Origin: Leclercia sp. AS011 | Lineage (GTDB): Bacteria; Pseudomonadota; Gammaproteobacteria; Enterobacterales; Enterobacteriaceae | Direction of reading: 5' to 3' | NCBI RefSeq assembly: GCF_037152535.1 | Contig: NZ_JBBCMA010000001.1 | Location: 372,001-436,000, forward strand | Length of the DNA stretch: 64,000 nucleotides | Shown here: positions 45,031-54,724 of the stretch, piece after piece | Layout of the letters: every line of letters begins with the position of its first letter | Position numbering within the stretch: position 1 is the stretch's first letter | The notes under the pieces: generated by a model | Told to the model about the DNA's origin: nothing | Database searches by the model: none | Seen by the model: only the letters and a program-made list of their open reading frames with translations | Program-made: the position numbers and the translations under genes

Positions 45031-45165
45031 ATCACTCCTACAACCGCAGCTCAGCACGTGGCCACGATTGAATAATTAATTAAGAAAATGAGAAGGGCAT
45101 CAAAAATCGCGGCCAATATAGAGCCTTTTTGCGCGGGGCTCAATGGTTAATTGTTTGTCCTTTTG

Positions 45166-45192
45166 TTACGCGCGTTGAAACAACGCGCGTAA
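45166..45192. terminator. 12-bp perfect inverted repeat between lipoprotein gene and dat
   Basis: TTACGCGCGTTG, AAA loop, CAACGCGCGTAA. It lies downstream of the minus-strand lipoprotein gene and upstream of the dat promoter region. No T-run follows on the minus strand, so it may instead be an operator-like palindrome. Confidence 0.5.
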
Positions 45193-45272
45193 GCCGTAAC
45201 CCCGCATGGCAACTGAGGTTTCCTGGGGGGCACTCCGGGTAAAAAAGTGGGGTGTTTTTGAATGCTTTAGGA

Positions 45273-45734
45273 CTACTTTTGAACGACGTTCAGAATGCCA
45301 TGATCGCGGCCATGGGTTTTATTCCATGAGGCATCGGTAACGCCGTTTGCATCCAGCGAGATCGACAGGATATAACCCGCGCCTGTAATCTCGTAGAAAT
45401 TCGCATTAGAACGCTTCACCGTGGCTTTTTTGCCATTGATGGTGGCCTGAGTGAAACCATTGTTTACGGTAGCTTTGATGCCGTTTGCGCTAAAAGAGGC
45501 CTCACGCAGCGGATCGGCAACGTGGGCCGCCTGCGCATGTTGTGTTGCAGCCTGGGCATTCTCCAGAGCCTGTTTTTCAGCGGCGGCATTGATGGTGGCC
45601 TGGCGGTTCTGGTCGGCCACATAGCAGGCATCACGACTGACGCCTTTGGCTTCACACTGGGCTAAACGTTGCTCTTCTGAGACGCAGCCTGCAAGAAGCG
45701 CAGCCACCACACCCACCAACAGAATCTTTTTCAT
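45273..45734 (-). CDS. Uncharacterised lipoprotein
   Basis: Not a named gene. 153 residues with a lipoprotein signal MKKILLVGVVAALLAGC17. An Ala/Gln-rich helical stretch (~48-72, NAAAEKQALENAQAATQHAQ) separates it from a C-terminal beta-rich domain (SFSANGIKATVNNGFTQATI). Two cysteines beyond the lipid Cys (CEAKG, DACYVAD) might form a disulfide. The residue after the lipid Cys is Val, not Asp, which suggests outer-membrane sorting. Expressed alone from its own AT-rich upstream region. Confidence 0.78.
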   Translation of the reverse strand: MKKILLVGVVAALLAGCVSEEQRLAQCEAKGVSRDACYVADQNRQATINAAAEKQALENAQAATQHAQAAHVADPLREASFSANGIKATVNNGFTQATINGKKATVKRSNANFYEITGAGYILSISLDANGVTDASWNKTHGRDHGILNVVQK

Positions 45735-46017
45735 ACATTAACCTTATTGAGTTGAGGAATTTCTCATTCCCTAATCATTGTTTTATTAAGTCTATCAAGC
45801 CAGCCGTAAACTGCCGGTTTCTATAGTAGTAACGCAGTAATCGCGCCGGACGACTATCGTGGAAGACGGGATTTTGCTATTTGACGAAGATCACATTTAG
45901 CACGAATAGCTAAAAAGATGGGAGGAGTCCTGGTGAGTGAGTGCAGCAACAGAAAGGCTCTTGCTATTGCCAGACGCATCCTCTACGCTGCCGGAGTTAC
46001 ATTATTTCATGTAATTT

Positions 46018-46097
46018 GACTCGGGGTGCCCTTCCACGTGAAGGCTGAGAAATACCCGTACCACCTGATCTGGATAATGCCAGCGTAGGGAAGTCAG
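46018..46097 (+). promoter_or_regulatory. TPP riboswitch (THI element) of thiMD
   Basis: The leader holds the conserved THI core: GACTCGGGGTGCCCTTC, GTGAAGGCTGAGAAATACCC, ACCTGATCTGGATAATGCCA and GCGTAGGGAAG. It matches the E. coli thiM riboswitch almost base for base. When TPP is bound, the 3' part (ATGCCCTCC...) would hide the ribosome-binding site AGGAG before thiM, lowering translation. Confidence 0.96.
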
Positions 46098-46143
46098 ATG
46101 CCCTCCGGGCTATCGCTTCTTCGCGCCAGGCAGGAGCGATACC

Positions 46144-46914
46144 ATGCAGCCTGACCTGCTCAATTTACACGCCTTACACCACTTCCGAACCCGTTCTCCG
46201 CTGACCCATTGCATGACCAATGACGTGGTGCAGACCTTTACCGCCAACGTTTTACTGGCTCTCGGCGCATCACCTGCGATGGTGATTGAAGCCGAAGAGG
46301 CGGAACAGTTTTCCGCTATCGCCGATGCGCTGTTGATCAACGTCGGAACCCTGACCGCACCGCGTGCGCAGGCGATGCGCCGGGCGATTGAAAGTGCGGT
46401 GGCGGCAGGCAAACCCTGGACGCTCGATCCGGTTGCCGTTGGCCCGCTGGCGTACCGGACCCGCTTTTGTCAGCAAATTCTCGCCCTCAAACCGGCGGCC
46501 ATTCGCGGCAATGCATCGGAAATACTTGCCCTGGCCGGGATGAGCGCAGGCGGGCGCGGCGTGGACACCACCGATACGGCAGCCAGTGCCCTGCCAGCGG
46601 CGCAAGCTCTGGCGCGGCAGACCAACGCCGTGGTGGCGGTGACCGGGGAGGTGGATTACGTCACTGACGGGCTGCGTACCCAGACCATCACCGGCGGCGA
46701 CCCACTGATGACCCGGGTGGTGGGCACCGGCTGCGCCCTGTCAGCGGTGGTAGCGGCCAGCTGTTCGCTCCCGGGCGACCGGCTGGATAACATCGCTGCG
46801 GCCTGCGGCTGGATAAAACGCGCTGGCGCGCTGGCGGCGGCGCAAAGTCGTGGGCCGGGCAGTTTTTCCCCGGCGTTTCTGGATGCCCTGTGGCAACTGG
46901 GGGCGCAGCCATGA
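46144..46914 (+). CDS. thiM: ThiM, hydroxyethylthiazole kinase
   Basis: 256-residue salvage kinase phosphorylating 5-(2-hydroxyethyl)-4-methylthiazole. Motifs: [21 protein letters not shown] at the N-terminus, [19 protein letters not shown] and the catalytic loop [19 protein letters not shown] ends eight bases before ATG 46144, downstream of the TPP riboswitch. Its stop overlaps the thiD start by four bases. Confidence 0.95.
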   Translation: MQPDLLNLHALHHFRTRSPLTHCMTNDVVQTFTANVLLALGASPAMVIEAEEAEQFSAIADALLINVGTLTAPRAQAMRRAIESAVAAGKPWTLDPVAVGPLAYRTRFCQQILALKPAAIRGNASEILALAGMSAGGRGVDTTDTAASALPAAQALARQTNAVVAVTGEVDYVTDGLRTQTITGGDPLMTRVVGTGCALSAVVAASCSLPGDRLDNIAAACGWIKRAGALAAAQSRGPGSFSPAFLDALWQLGAQP

Positions 46915-47711
46915 AACGGATTAATGCCCTGACTATCGCCGGCACCGACCCCAGCGGCGGGGCGGGGATCCAGGCCGACCTGAAAACCTTCTCCGCGCTG
47001 GGCGCATACGGCTGCTCGGTGATCACCGCCCTGGTGGCGCAAAATACCCGCGGGGTGCAGTCGGTCTACCGCATCGAACCTGATTTCGTGGCGGCGCAGC
47101 TGGAGTCGGTATTCAGCGATGTGCGCATCGACACCACCAAGATCGGCATGCTCGCTGAAACCGATATTGTCGAGGCCGTGGCGGAGCAGCTCCTGCGTCA
47201 TCAGGTCAAAAACGTGGTGCTGGACACGGTGATGCTGGCGAAAAGCGGCGATCCGCTCCTGTCGCCGGCTGCCGTCGACACGCTGCGTAAAAAGCTGCTG
47301 CCGCAGGTGGCGCTGATCACCCCGAATCTGCCCGAAGCAGCCGCTTTACTGGATGCGCCCCATGCCCGCAGCGAACAGGAGATGAAAGCGCAGGGCCAGG
47401 CATTGCTGGCGATGGGGTGCGAGGCGGTGCTGATGAAAGGCGGTCATCTGGACGATCCCGAGAGCCCAGACTGGCTGTTCACCCGCGACGGGGCCACGCG
47501 CTTTACCGCCCCGCGGGTGAACACCAAAAACACCCACGGCACCGGCTGCACTCTTTCGGCGGCGCTGGCGGCGCTGCGTCCGCGCCACGCTGGCTGGGCG
47601 GATACGGTGCGCGAGGCCAAAGCCTGGCTCTCCTGCGCCCTGGCTCAGGCTGACACCCTGGAGGTCGGGCAGGGCATTGGTCCGGTGCATCATTTTCATG
47701 CATGGTGGTAG
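46911..47711 (+). CDS. thiD: ThiD, HMP/HMP-phosphate kinase
   Basis: 266-residue kinase, as in E. coli, phosphorylating hydroxymethylpyrimidine twice for thiamine synthesis. Motifs: [40 protein letters not shown] and [16 protein letters not shown] 46911 overlaps thiM in ATGA. Co-expressed under the TPP riboswitch. Confidence 0.96.
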   Translation: MKRINALTIAGTDPSGGAGIQADLKTFSALGAYGCSVITALVAQNTRGVQSVYRIEPDFVAAQLESVFSDVRIDTTKIGMLAETDIVEAVAEQLLRHQVKNVVLDTVMLAKSGDPLLSPAAVDTLRKKLLPQVALITPNLPEAAALLDAPHARSEQEMKAQGQALLAMGCEAVLMKGGHLDDPESPDWLFTRDGATRFTAPRVNTKNTHGTGCTLSAALAALRPRHAGWADTVREAKAWLSCALAQADTLEVGQGIGPVHHFHAWW

Positions 47712-47817
47712 ACGGCTGGCAATTTGACGGCCCGCAGACCAGGCTTATGGGGCTTGCAATCCTGTAAGCCTGGATAAAACACGCCGACGCTCGGTCGGCA
47801 CTGACGGGAGGAAAACC

Positions 47818-48870
47818 ATGACTGATATTACGCAATTGCTTGGCAAAGACGCCGACAGCCTGTTACAGCATCGTTGTATGACCATTCCAGCCGACCAGCT
47901 TTACCTGCCTGGCCACGACTACGTCGACCGCGTGATGGTGGACAACAACCGCCCGCCCGCGGTACTGCGAAACATGCAGACGCTGTATAACACCGGGCGT
48001 CTGGGTGGAACCGGCTATCTGTCGATCCTGCCGGTAGACCAGGGGGTAGAACACTCTGCGGGGGCCTCCTTTGCCGCCAACCCACTCTATTTTGATCCGA
48101 AGAATATCGTGGAGCTGGCGATTGAGGCGGGCTGTAACTGTGTGGCCTCCACCTACGGCGTACTGGCGTCCGTCTCCCGCCGTTACGCGCACCGCATTCC
48201 GTTCCTGGTGAAGCTTAACCACAACGAGACCCTGAGCTATCCCACCGAGTATGACCAGACCCTCTACGCCAGCGTTGAGCAGGCCTTTAACCTCGGTGCC
48301 GTGGCGGTAGGGGCTACCATCTATTTCGGCTCGGAGCAGTCGCGCCGTCAGATTGAAGAGATCTCCGCCGCCTTCGAGCGCGCCCACGAACTGGGGCTGG
48401 TGACCGTGTTGTGGGCCTACCTGCGTAACCCAGCTTTCAACAAAGACGGCACCGACTATCACGTGTCCGCCGACTTAACCGGCCAGGCTAACCATCTGGC
48501 GGCAACCATCGGGGCGGATATCGTCAAGCAGAAAATGGCCGAAAATAACGGCGGCTACAGGGCGGTGAAATTCGGCTATACCGACGATCGGGTCTACAGC
48601 AAACTGACCAGCGATAACCCTATTGATCTGGTGCGCTACCAGCTGGCGAACTGCTATATGGGCCGCGCCGGGTTGATTAACTCCGGCGGGGCGGCAGGCG
48701 GGGAAACCGATCTCACCGATGCGGTGCGCACGGCGGTGATCAACAAACGCGCTGGCGGGATGGGGCTGATCCTCGGTCGCAAGGCGTTTAAGAAATCGAT
48801 GGCCGACGGCGTGAAGCTGATTAATGCGGTGCAGGATGTCTATCTGGATAAGAAAGTGACGATCGCGTAA
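47818..48870 (+). CDS. fbaB: FbaB, class I fructose-bisphosphate aldolase
   Basis: 350-residue DhnA-type aldolase that cleaves fructose 1,6-bisphosphate via a Schiff base. Conserved blocks include [41 protein letters not shown] and [13 protein letters not shown] with candidate catalytic lysines. Same length and motifs as E. coli FbaB, a gluconeogenic/stationary-phase isozyme. GGGAGGAAAACC precedes the ATG. Confidence 0.95.
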   Translation: MTDITQLLGKDADSLLQHRCMTIPADQLYLPGHDYVDRVMVDNNRPPAVLRNMQTLYNTGRLGGTGYLSILPVDQGVEHSAGASFAANPLYFDPKNIVELAIEAGCNCVASTYGVLASVSRRYAHRIPFLVKLNHNETLSYPTEYDQTLYASVEQAFNLGAVAVGATIYFGSEQSRRQIEEISAAFERAHELGLVTVLWAYLRNPAFNKDGTDYHVSADLTGQANHLAATIGADIVKQKMAENNGGYRAVKFGYTDDRVYSKLTSDNPIDLVRYQLANCYMGRAGLINSGGAAGGETDLTDAVRTAVINKRAGGMGLILGRKAFKKSMADGVKLINAVQDVYLDKKVTIA

Positions 48871-48877
48871 CCCTAAT

Positions 48878-48912
48878 GCCGGGTGACGGCTACGCCTTAC
48901 CCGGCCTACCAC
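48878..48912. repeat. Single REP unit after fbaB
   Basis: TGCCGGGTGACGGCTACGCC followed by TTACCCGGCCTACCA. Same family as the other REP units here. The rest of the 268-base gap to 49139 is unremarkable. Confidence 0.8.
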
Positions 48913-49138
48913 TTAAAACCCCATTTCATTTCATTCAACGATCCCTCCCGATCCACTTCACACTTCCCCATGCTTTTGTGAAAAGTATCACTCCCCCCCG
49001 TGCAGATGCACAAAAAACGGTCGACGCTTAGCGGAATTTGTCTAAGGCAGTGGATGAATTTTGCGCTTACAGTTAGTTTCGAAACAGCTTTTCAAAATGA
49101 CAGAACATGCTGAACCTACGTTGTTTTAAGGACTGAAA

Positions 49139-50293
49139 ATGAAAATCGAATCTGTAAACGTCACCGTCTTTCAGTATCCCACGCGCCGGGTCTCCGACAC
49201 CGCCGGGCACTCCCATCCGGGGCCGGAGAGTCTGGCAAAAATGGCGATGCTGACCATTACCGCAGACGATGGCACCAAAGGGTATTCATTTGCGCCGCCG
49301 GAAGTGGTGCGCCCTTTTGTGGTCAACACCTTCTTTCGTAAAGTCATGGTCGGCCAGGACGCGTTCAATCGCGAGAAGATCTGGCAGGAGCTGGCCCACT
49401 GGCAGCGCGGCAGCGCCCACCAGCTGACCGAACGCGCGCTGGGGTTTGTTGAGCAGGCGCTGTGGGATCTGATTGGTCGCAAACTGAATATGCCGGTGTG
49501 GAAACTGCTCGGCGGCTACCGCGACAAAGTCCCGGCCTACGGCAGCACCATGTGCGGCGACGATCTGCCCGGCGGCCTCTCGACGCCGGAAGAGTACGCC
49601 AGCTTTGCCGAGACGCTGGTCGCCCGCGGATACAAAGCGATTAAGCTGCACACCTGGATGCCGCCGGTCTCCTTCGCCCCCAATCCAAAGATGGACGTCA
49701 AAGCCTGTGCCGCAGTGCGTGAAGCGGTCGGCCCGGACATCGACCTGATGATCGACGGCTACCACTGGTACAGTCGCACCGAAGCGCTGTACATCGGCAA
49801 GGAGCTGGAGAAACTCAACTTCGCGTGGTTTGAAGAGCCAATGGAAGAGGAGAGCATGTCCTCCTACGCCTGGCTGGCGGAAAACCTCTCCATTCCGATC
49901 ATCGGGCCGGAAAGCCTGGGCGGGAAGCACCACAGCCGCGCCGACTGGGTCAAAGCCGGGGCCTGCGATATCCTGCGCGCCGGATCGAACGGCGTCGGCG
50001 GCATCTCGCCGACCCTGAAAGTGGCGAACCTCGCGGAGTCGTTCGGGATGGACTGCGAAGTGCATGGCAACGGCGCGGCGAGCCTGGCGGTGATTGGTGC
50101 CATCAAGAATTGCCGCTGGTACGAGCGCGGCCTGTTGCACCCGTTCCTCGATTACGACGAACCGGCGGCGTATCTGCACAGCCTGATCGACCCGATGGAT
50201 GACGAGGGCATGGTCAGTCTGCCGACGCGCCCGGGACTCGGCGAAGACATTAATTTTGCGTATATCGAAGCCAATACCGTCAGCCACGACTGA
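49139..50293 (+). CDS. Enolase-superfamily (mandelate-racemase group) acid-sugar dehydratase-like enzyme
   Basis: 384 residues with an MR_MLE N-terminal capping domain (~1-130) and C-terminal barrel. Metal ligands are D206 (MIDGYHWY), E232 (FEEPMEE) and E258 (GPESLGG). The catalytic D277/H309 dyad of the mandelate racemase group is present (CDILRAG, CEVHGNG). On the second strand the usual KxK appears as K169-L-H171 in YKAIKLHTW, so the S-specific base differs. Members abstract the alpha-proton of carboxylates, mostly acid-sugar dehydration. The exact substrate cannot be inferred; it heads a cluster with a peptide-type ABC importer, which would deliver it. AAGGACTGAAA precedes ATG. Confidence 0.83.
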   Translation: MKIESVNVTVFQYPTRRVSDTAGHSHPGPESLAKMAMLTITADDGTKGYSFAPPEVVRPFVVNTFFRKVMVGQDAFNREKIWQELAHWQRGSAHQLTERALGFVEQALWDLIGRKLNMPVWKLLGGYRDKVPAYGSTMCGDDLPGGLSTPEEYASFAETLVARGYKAIKLHTWMPPVSFAPNPKMDVKACAAVREAVGPDIDLMIDGYHWYSRTEALYIGKELEKLNFAWFEEPMEEESMSSYAWLAENLSIPIIGPESLGGKHHSRADWVKAGACDILRAGSNGVGGISPTLKVANLAESFGMDCEVHGNGAASLAVIGAIKNCRWYERGLLHPFLDYDEPAAYLHSLIDPMDDEGMVSLPTRPGLGEDINFAYIEANTVSHD

Positions 50294-50326
50294 CAGATAA
50301 AAACGTACCCTACAGGCGATATATAC

Positions 50327-51943
50327 ATGAAACGAACCTCTCTGGCTGGAGCGTGTTTACTCGCGCTCTCGCTGATGATGGGGAGCGGTGCGGCGTACGC
50401 GAAAACGCCGCCCGATCAGCTCATCATCGGCATGAACATGAACAACCTGCTGACCCTCGATCCGGCCGCGATGACCGGTAACGAAGTGGTCGGCATCGTG
50501 GTCAATCTCTACGATTCGCTGGTGGAGCTGGATCCCAATACCCTCACCAACGTCAAACCGGCGCTGGCGAAATCCTGGGACATCTCCCCGGACGGCAAAA
50601 CCCTGACCTTCCACCTTCGCGACAACGTGACCTTCCACTCCGGCAATCCGCTGACCGCCGAGGACGTGGTGTGGTCGATGCGCCGCCTGCTGCATCTCAA
50701 CCTCGCTCAGGCCTCGGTATGGAAATCCTACGGCTTTTCTAAGAAGAATATCGACCAGCAGATCAAAGCCCTCGATGACCACACCGTGCAGCTCACCCTG
50801 CCGAAGGCCAACGATCCGCAGCTGGTGATCTACTCCCTCGGCGCGCTGGGCAACCTCGGCGTGCTGGACCGCAAAACGGTACTCAGCCACGAGGTCAACA
50901 GCGACTGGGGCAACCGCTGGCTGACCACCAATGAAGCCGGTTCCGGCCCCTTTATGCTGGAGACCTGGCAGGCCAAAGACGTTCTGCGCATGCAGCGCAA
51001 TCCGAAATACTGGCGTGAAGAGCCGAAGATGAACCGCGTGGTCCTGCGCCATTTTCAGGAGTCGCAAACCCTGCGCCTGATGGTGGAGAAGGGCGATCTG
51101 GATATCGCCAGCAACATGGCGGTGGCCGACATCAACGCCCTGCGTAAGGATCCGCAGCTGACGGTGGAAGCCGTGCAGAAGGGCACGGTCTACTACGTGG
51201 CAATGAGCATGAAGGAGGCGCACTTCGCCAACCCGAAAGTGCGTGAAGCGGTGCGCTACTTGATTGACTATCAGGGCATCAACAAGGCGCTGATGCCGGG
51301 TTACGGCGTGCTGCACCAGCGGCCAATCAAGGCGGGGATGCCGTCAACCCTGCCGGACCCGGGCTACAGGCTCGACATCGCCCGCGCCAAAAAGCTGCTG
51401 GCGGAAGCGGGCTATCCGGATGGTTTCGACACCACCCTGCGGGTGCTAGCGGACCAGCCGTTCCTCAATATCGCCATTGCGGTGCAGTCCACCCTGATGC
51501 AGGCGGGGATTAACGCCAAAATCATCACCGGCACCGGGAACCAGATCTACGGCGCGATGCGCGAGCGTAAGTTCGACATGCTGGTCGGGCGCGGCGGCAG
51601 CGGCGTGGAGCCGCATCCGCACTCCAGCCTGCGCGCGCTGGTCTACAACCCGGACAACAGCGACGAAGCCCGGCTGACCAACTTCCAGGGCTGGCGCACC
51701 GGTTTTTACGACAAGCCGCTGAACGAGATGATCGACAAGGCCCTGCTGGAGCGCGATCCGCAGAAGCAGATCGCCGATTATCAGCAGATTCAGGTGCGTT
51801 ATGACCAGCTGATCCCGGCCCTGATCCCCCTGTCGCAGATGGTCGATTCGGTGGTGGTGCGTAACGAGGTGAAAAACTTCCAGTCGCATCCGTCGGCCAC
51901 CACCTTCCTGCGGGAAGTGTACAAAACCGGAGGTGAAAAATGA
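50327..51943 (+). CDS. Periplasmic substrate-binding protein, SBP family 5
   Basis: 538-residue family 5 (DppA/OppA/NikA type) binding protein. A signal peptide of 25 residues ends AAYA. Conserved SBP_bac_5 blocks are AKSWDISPDGKTLTFHLRDN, VTFHSGNPLTAEDVVWSMRR-like region, RNPKYWREEP and AVRYLIDYQGIN. Family members bind di/oligopeptides, nickel chelates, opines or glycosides. The fused context with an enolase-superfamily enzyme suggests a carboxylate-bearing conjugate as ligand. Its stop overlaps the next gene by four bases. Confidence 0.88.
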   Translation: MKRTSLAGACLLALSLMMGSGAAYAKTPPDQLIIGMNMNNLLTLDPAAMTGNEVVGIVVNLYDSLVELDPNTLTNVKPALAKSWDISPDGKTLTFHLRDNVTFHSGNPLTAEDVVWSMRRLLHLNLAQASVWKSYGFSKKNIDQQIKALDDHTVQLTLPKANDPQLVIYSLGALGNLGVLDRKTVLSHEVNSDWGNRWLTTNEAGSGPFMLETWQAKDVLRMQRNPKYWREEPKMNRVVLRHFQESQTLRLMVEKGDLDIASNMAVADINALRKDPQLTVEAVQKGTVYYVAMSMKEAHFANPKVREAVRYLIDYQGINKALMPGYGVLHQRPIKAGMPSTLPDPGYRLDIARAKKLLAEAGYPDGFDTTLRVLADQPFLNIAIAVQSTLMQAGINAKIITGTGNQIYGAMRERKFDMLVGRGGSGVEPHPHSSLRALVYNPDNSDEARLTNFQGWRTGFYDKPLNEMIDKALLERDPQKQIADYQQIQVRYDQLIPALIPLSQMVDSVVVRNEVKNFQSHPSATTFLREVYKTGGEK

Positions 51944-52977
51944 GCGTTGCGATCCTCGCCCCGGGCTCCCGCACCCGGCGTTTCTCGAAACGACTGACCC
52001 AGGTGCTGGTGACCCTGTTCGGCCTGCTGGTGCTGACCTTCTTTATCGGCCGCGTGATGCCGGTGGATCCGGTGCTGGCGATTGTCGGCCCGGACGCCGA
52101 TCACAGCACCTATCAGCAGGTGTATCACCAGCTGGGCTTTGATAAATCCCTGCTGACCCAGTTCGGCATTTATCTTAACAACCTGCTGCACGGCGACCTG
52201 GGCAATGCCCTGCTGACCGGCAAGCCGGTGCTGGATGACATTCTGCGCGTCTTCCCGGCGACCCTGGAGCTGGCGACGATGGCGATTATCGTCGGGGCCG
52301 GTCTGGGCATTCCGCTGGGGGTGCTGGCCGCCGCGCGCCGCAACAGCGTCTCGGATTACGTGGTGCGCATCATCAGCCTCGCCGGTTACTCCACGCCGAT
52401 CTTCTGGGTGGGGATGATGGGGCTGCTGCTGTTCTACGCCTGGCTCGGCTGGGTAGGCGGTGCCGGACGGCTGGATCTGGGCCTGGATGGTCTGGTGCCG
52501 CGCCGTACCGGCCTGATGACCGTGGATGCCCTGCTGGCAGGCAACAGCGCGGTGTTCTGGAATGCCATTAATCACCTGGTGCTGCCGGCCTCGCTGCTGG
52601 GCTTCCACTCCCTGGCCTACATCAGCCGCATGACCCGCAGCTTTATGCTGGCCCAGCTGTCGCAGGAGTTCATCATCACCGCCCGGGTAAAAGGCCTGAC
52701 CGAGCGCCAGGTGATCTGGAACCACGCGTTCCGCAATATCCTCGTGCAGCTGCTGACGGTGGTGGCACTGGCCTACGGCTCGCTGCTGGAAGGCGCGGTG
52801 CTGATTGAAACCGTCTTCTCCTGGCCGGGCTTTGGCTCATACCTCACCGGCAGCCTGCTGCTGGGGGACATGAACGCGGTGATGGGCTGCGTCCTGCTGG
52901 TGGGGATCATCTTCGTGATGCTCAACCTGCTCTCCGACATGCTGTATCAACTCTTTGACCCGAGGACGAAATCATGA
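51940..52977 (+). CDS. ABC permease 1 (DppB/OppB type)
   Basis: 345-residue permease with six hydrophobic segments, an OppB-type N-terminal extension (LTQVLVTLFGLLVLTFFIGR, PVDPV) and the EAA loop EFIITARVKGLTERQVIWNH then AFRNIL. ATG overlaps the binding-protein stop (ATGA). Pairs with the next gene to form the channel. Confidence 0.9.
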   Translation: MSVAILAPGSRTRRFSKRLTQVLVTLFGLLVLTFFIGRVMPVDPVLAIVGPDADHSTYQQVYHQLGFDKSLLTQFGIYLNNLLHGDLGNALLTGKPVLDDILRVFPATLELATMAIIVGAGLGIPLGVLAAARRNSVSDYVVRIISLAGYSTPIFWVGMMGLLLFYAWLGWVGGAGRLDLGLDGLVPRRTGLMTVDALLAGNSAVFWNAINHLVLPASLLGFHSLAYISRMTRSFMLAQLSQEFIITARVKGLTERQVIWNHAFRNILVQLLTVVALAYGSLLEGAVLIETVFSWPGFGSYLTGSLLLGDMNAVMGCVLLVGIIFVMLNLLSDMLYQLFDPRTKS

Positions 52978-53879
52978 CCGTTTCTCTGGATACACCCCTG
53001 CAACCCGTGCGCGGCGAAGGACGTCAGCGGCTGGCGCGGATGGCCCGTCGCACCTTCGGGTTTGTCGGGCAGATGGCGCGCAACCCGCTGACGGCCATTG
53101 GTGGCGGCATCATTCTGCTGCTGCTGATCGTCGCGGCCTTCGCGCCCTGGATCGCCCCCTACAACCCGCTGGTACAGGATCTCAATAACGCCCTGGTGGC
53201 GCCGAACGCGCAGCACTGGTTCGGCACCGACGAGTTTGGCCGGGATATCTTCAGCCGCCTGGTGTATGGCTCGCGGATCACGCTCTATATCGTGCTGCTG
53301 GTGTCGGTCACCGTCGGTCCGCTGGGGCTGCTGCTGGGCGTCACCGCCGGGTACTTTGGCGGCAAGGTGGATGCGGTGCTGATGCGCGTCACCGATATCT
53401 TTATCTCCTTTCCGAGCCTGGTGCTGGCGCTGGCCTTTGTCGCGGCCCTCGGCCCGGGGCTGGAACACGTGGTGATTGCGATTACGATCACCGCCTGGCC
53501 GCCGATTGCCCGTCTGGCCCGCGCTGAAACGCTGTCACTGCGTCAGGCTGATTTTATCTCCGCCGTGCGTCTGCAGGGGGCCTCCCCGGTGCGGGTGCTG
53601 TGGCGGCACATTGTGCCCCTGTGCCTGCCGTCGGTGATTATCCGTATCACCATGAACATGGCCGGGATCATCCTGACCGCCGCCGGTCTCGGCTTCCTCG
53701 GCCTCGGGGCGCAGCCGCCGGAGCCGGAGTGGGGGGCAATGATCTCCAGCGGCCGCACCTACATGATGGAGTGCTGGTGGGTGGTAACTATTCCGGGGCT
53801 GGCGATCCTGATCAACAGCCTGGCGTTCAATTTCTTAGGAGATGGCTTACGTGACATCCTCGATCCTCGCAGCAACTAA
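52974..53879 (+). CDS. ABC permease 2 (DppC/OppC type)
   Basis: 301-residue permease. OppC_N segment (~35-85; LLLLIVAAFAPWIAPYNPL, HWFGTDEFGRDIFSRLVYGS) and BPD_transp_1 with EAA loop ADFISAVRLQGASPVRVLWR. ATG overlaps permease 1 by four bases, and its 3' end overlaps the following ATPase by 29 bases. Confidence 0.9.
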   Translation: MTVSLDTPLQPVRGEGRQRLARMARRTFGFVGQMARNPLTAIGGGIILLLLIVAAFAPWIAPYNPLVQDLNNALVAPNAQHWFGTDEFGRDIFSRLVYGSRITLYIVLLVSVTVGPLGLLLGVTAGYFGGKVDAVLMRVTDIFISFPSLVLALAFVAALGPGLEHVVIAITITAWPPIARLARAETLSLRQADFISAVRLQGASPVRVLWRHIVPLCLPSVIIRITMNMAGIILTAAGLGFLGLGAQPPEPEWGAMISSGRTYMMECWWVVTIPGLAILINSLAFNFLGDGLRDILDPRSN

Positions 53880-54714
53880 TGAGCCGCTGCTCGACGTGCG
53901 CGATCTGCACGTCGACTTTATCAACGGACGCGCGGTGACCAACGCGGTGCGCGGCGTCTCCTTTCAGCTCGGGCGCGAGAAGCTGGCGATTGTCGGCGAG
54001 TCGGGCTCGGGGAAATCCACCGTCGGAAGGGCGCTGCTGCGCCTGCATCCGGCAAAGGCGCGGATCACCGCCACCCGGATGCAGTTTGGCGATGTTGATC
54101 TTCGCAGCGTCAGCGAGGCGCAGATGCGCGGTATTCGCGGCAAGCGCATCTCGATGATCATGCAGGATCCCAAGTACTCCCTGAACCCGGTGGTCTGCGT
54201 CGGGGATCAGATTGCCGAGGCCTGGCTGACCCACCATCCGGGGCGCAAGGCGGAGGCGAAAGCCAAAGTGCTGGAGATGCTCGACGTGGTGCGCATCCGC
54301 CAGCCTGAGCGGGTGTATCAGCTCTATCCGCATGAGATCTCCGGCGGGCAGGGGCAACGCATCATGATCGCCATGATGCTGATCACCGACCCGGAGCTGG
54401 TGATCGCCGATGAACCGACCTCGGCGCTGGACGTCTCGGTGCGCCTTCAGGTGCTGGGACTGCTCGACGACCTGGTCCAGTCCCGCGGGCTGGGGCTGAT
54501 CTTTATCAGCCACGACATCAACCTGGTGCGCAGCTTCTGCGACCGGGTGCTGGTGATGTACGCCGGGCGGGTGGTGGAGTCCATTGCCGCCTGCGACCTG
54601 CACAACGCGCAGCACCCCTACACGCAGGGGCTGATCGATGCCCTGCCGGAGATGAATCACCGCCGTCCGGTGCTGCCGGTGTTGCAGCGCCAGGCCAGCT
54701 GGCTGACCGAATAA
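53851..54714 (+). CDS. ABC ATPase 1 (DppD/OppD type)
   Basis: 287 residues. Walker A GESGSGKST, Q-loop IMQDPKYSLNP, signature ISGGQGQRIMIA, Walker B LVIADEPTSALD and switch His in ISHDINL. Compared with OppD the C-terminal oligopeptide extension with its Cys cluster is absent. GTG 53851 was chosen: AGGAG at 53837-53841 is nine bases away, while ATG 53842 directly abuts it. Start therefore somewhat uncertain. Confidence 0.88.
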   Translation: MTSSILAATNEPLLDVRDLHVDFINGRAVTNAVRGVSFQLGREKLAIVGESGSGKSTVGRALLRLHPAKARITATRMQFGDVDLRSVSEAQMRGIRGKRISMIMQDPKYSLNPVVCVGDQIAEAWLTHHPGRKAEAKAKVLEMLDVVRIRQPERVYQLYPHEISGGQGQRIMIAMMLITDPELVIADEPTSALDVSVRLQVLGLLDDLVQSRGLGLIFISHDINLVRSFCDRVLVMYAGRVVESIAACDLHNAQHPYTQGLIDALPEMNHRRPVLPVLQRQASWLTE

Positions 54715-54724
54715 GGAGCGAAAG

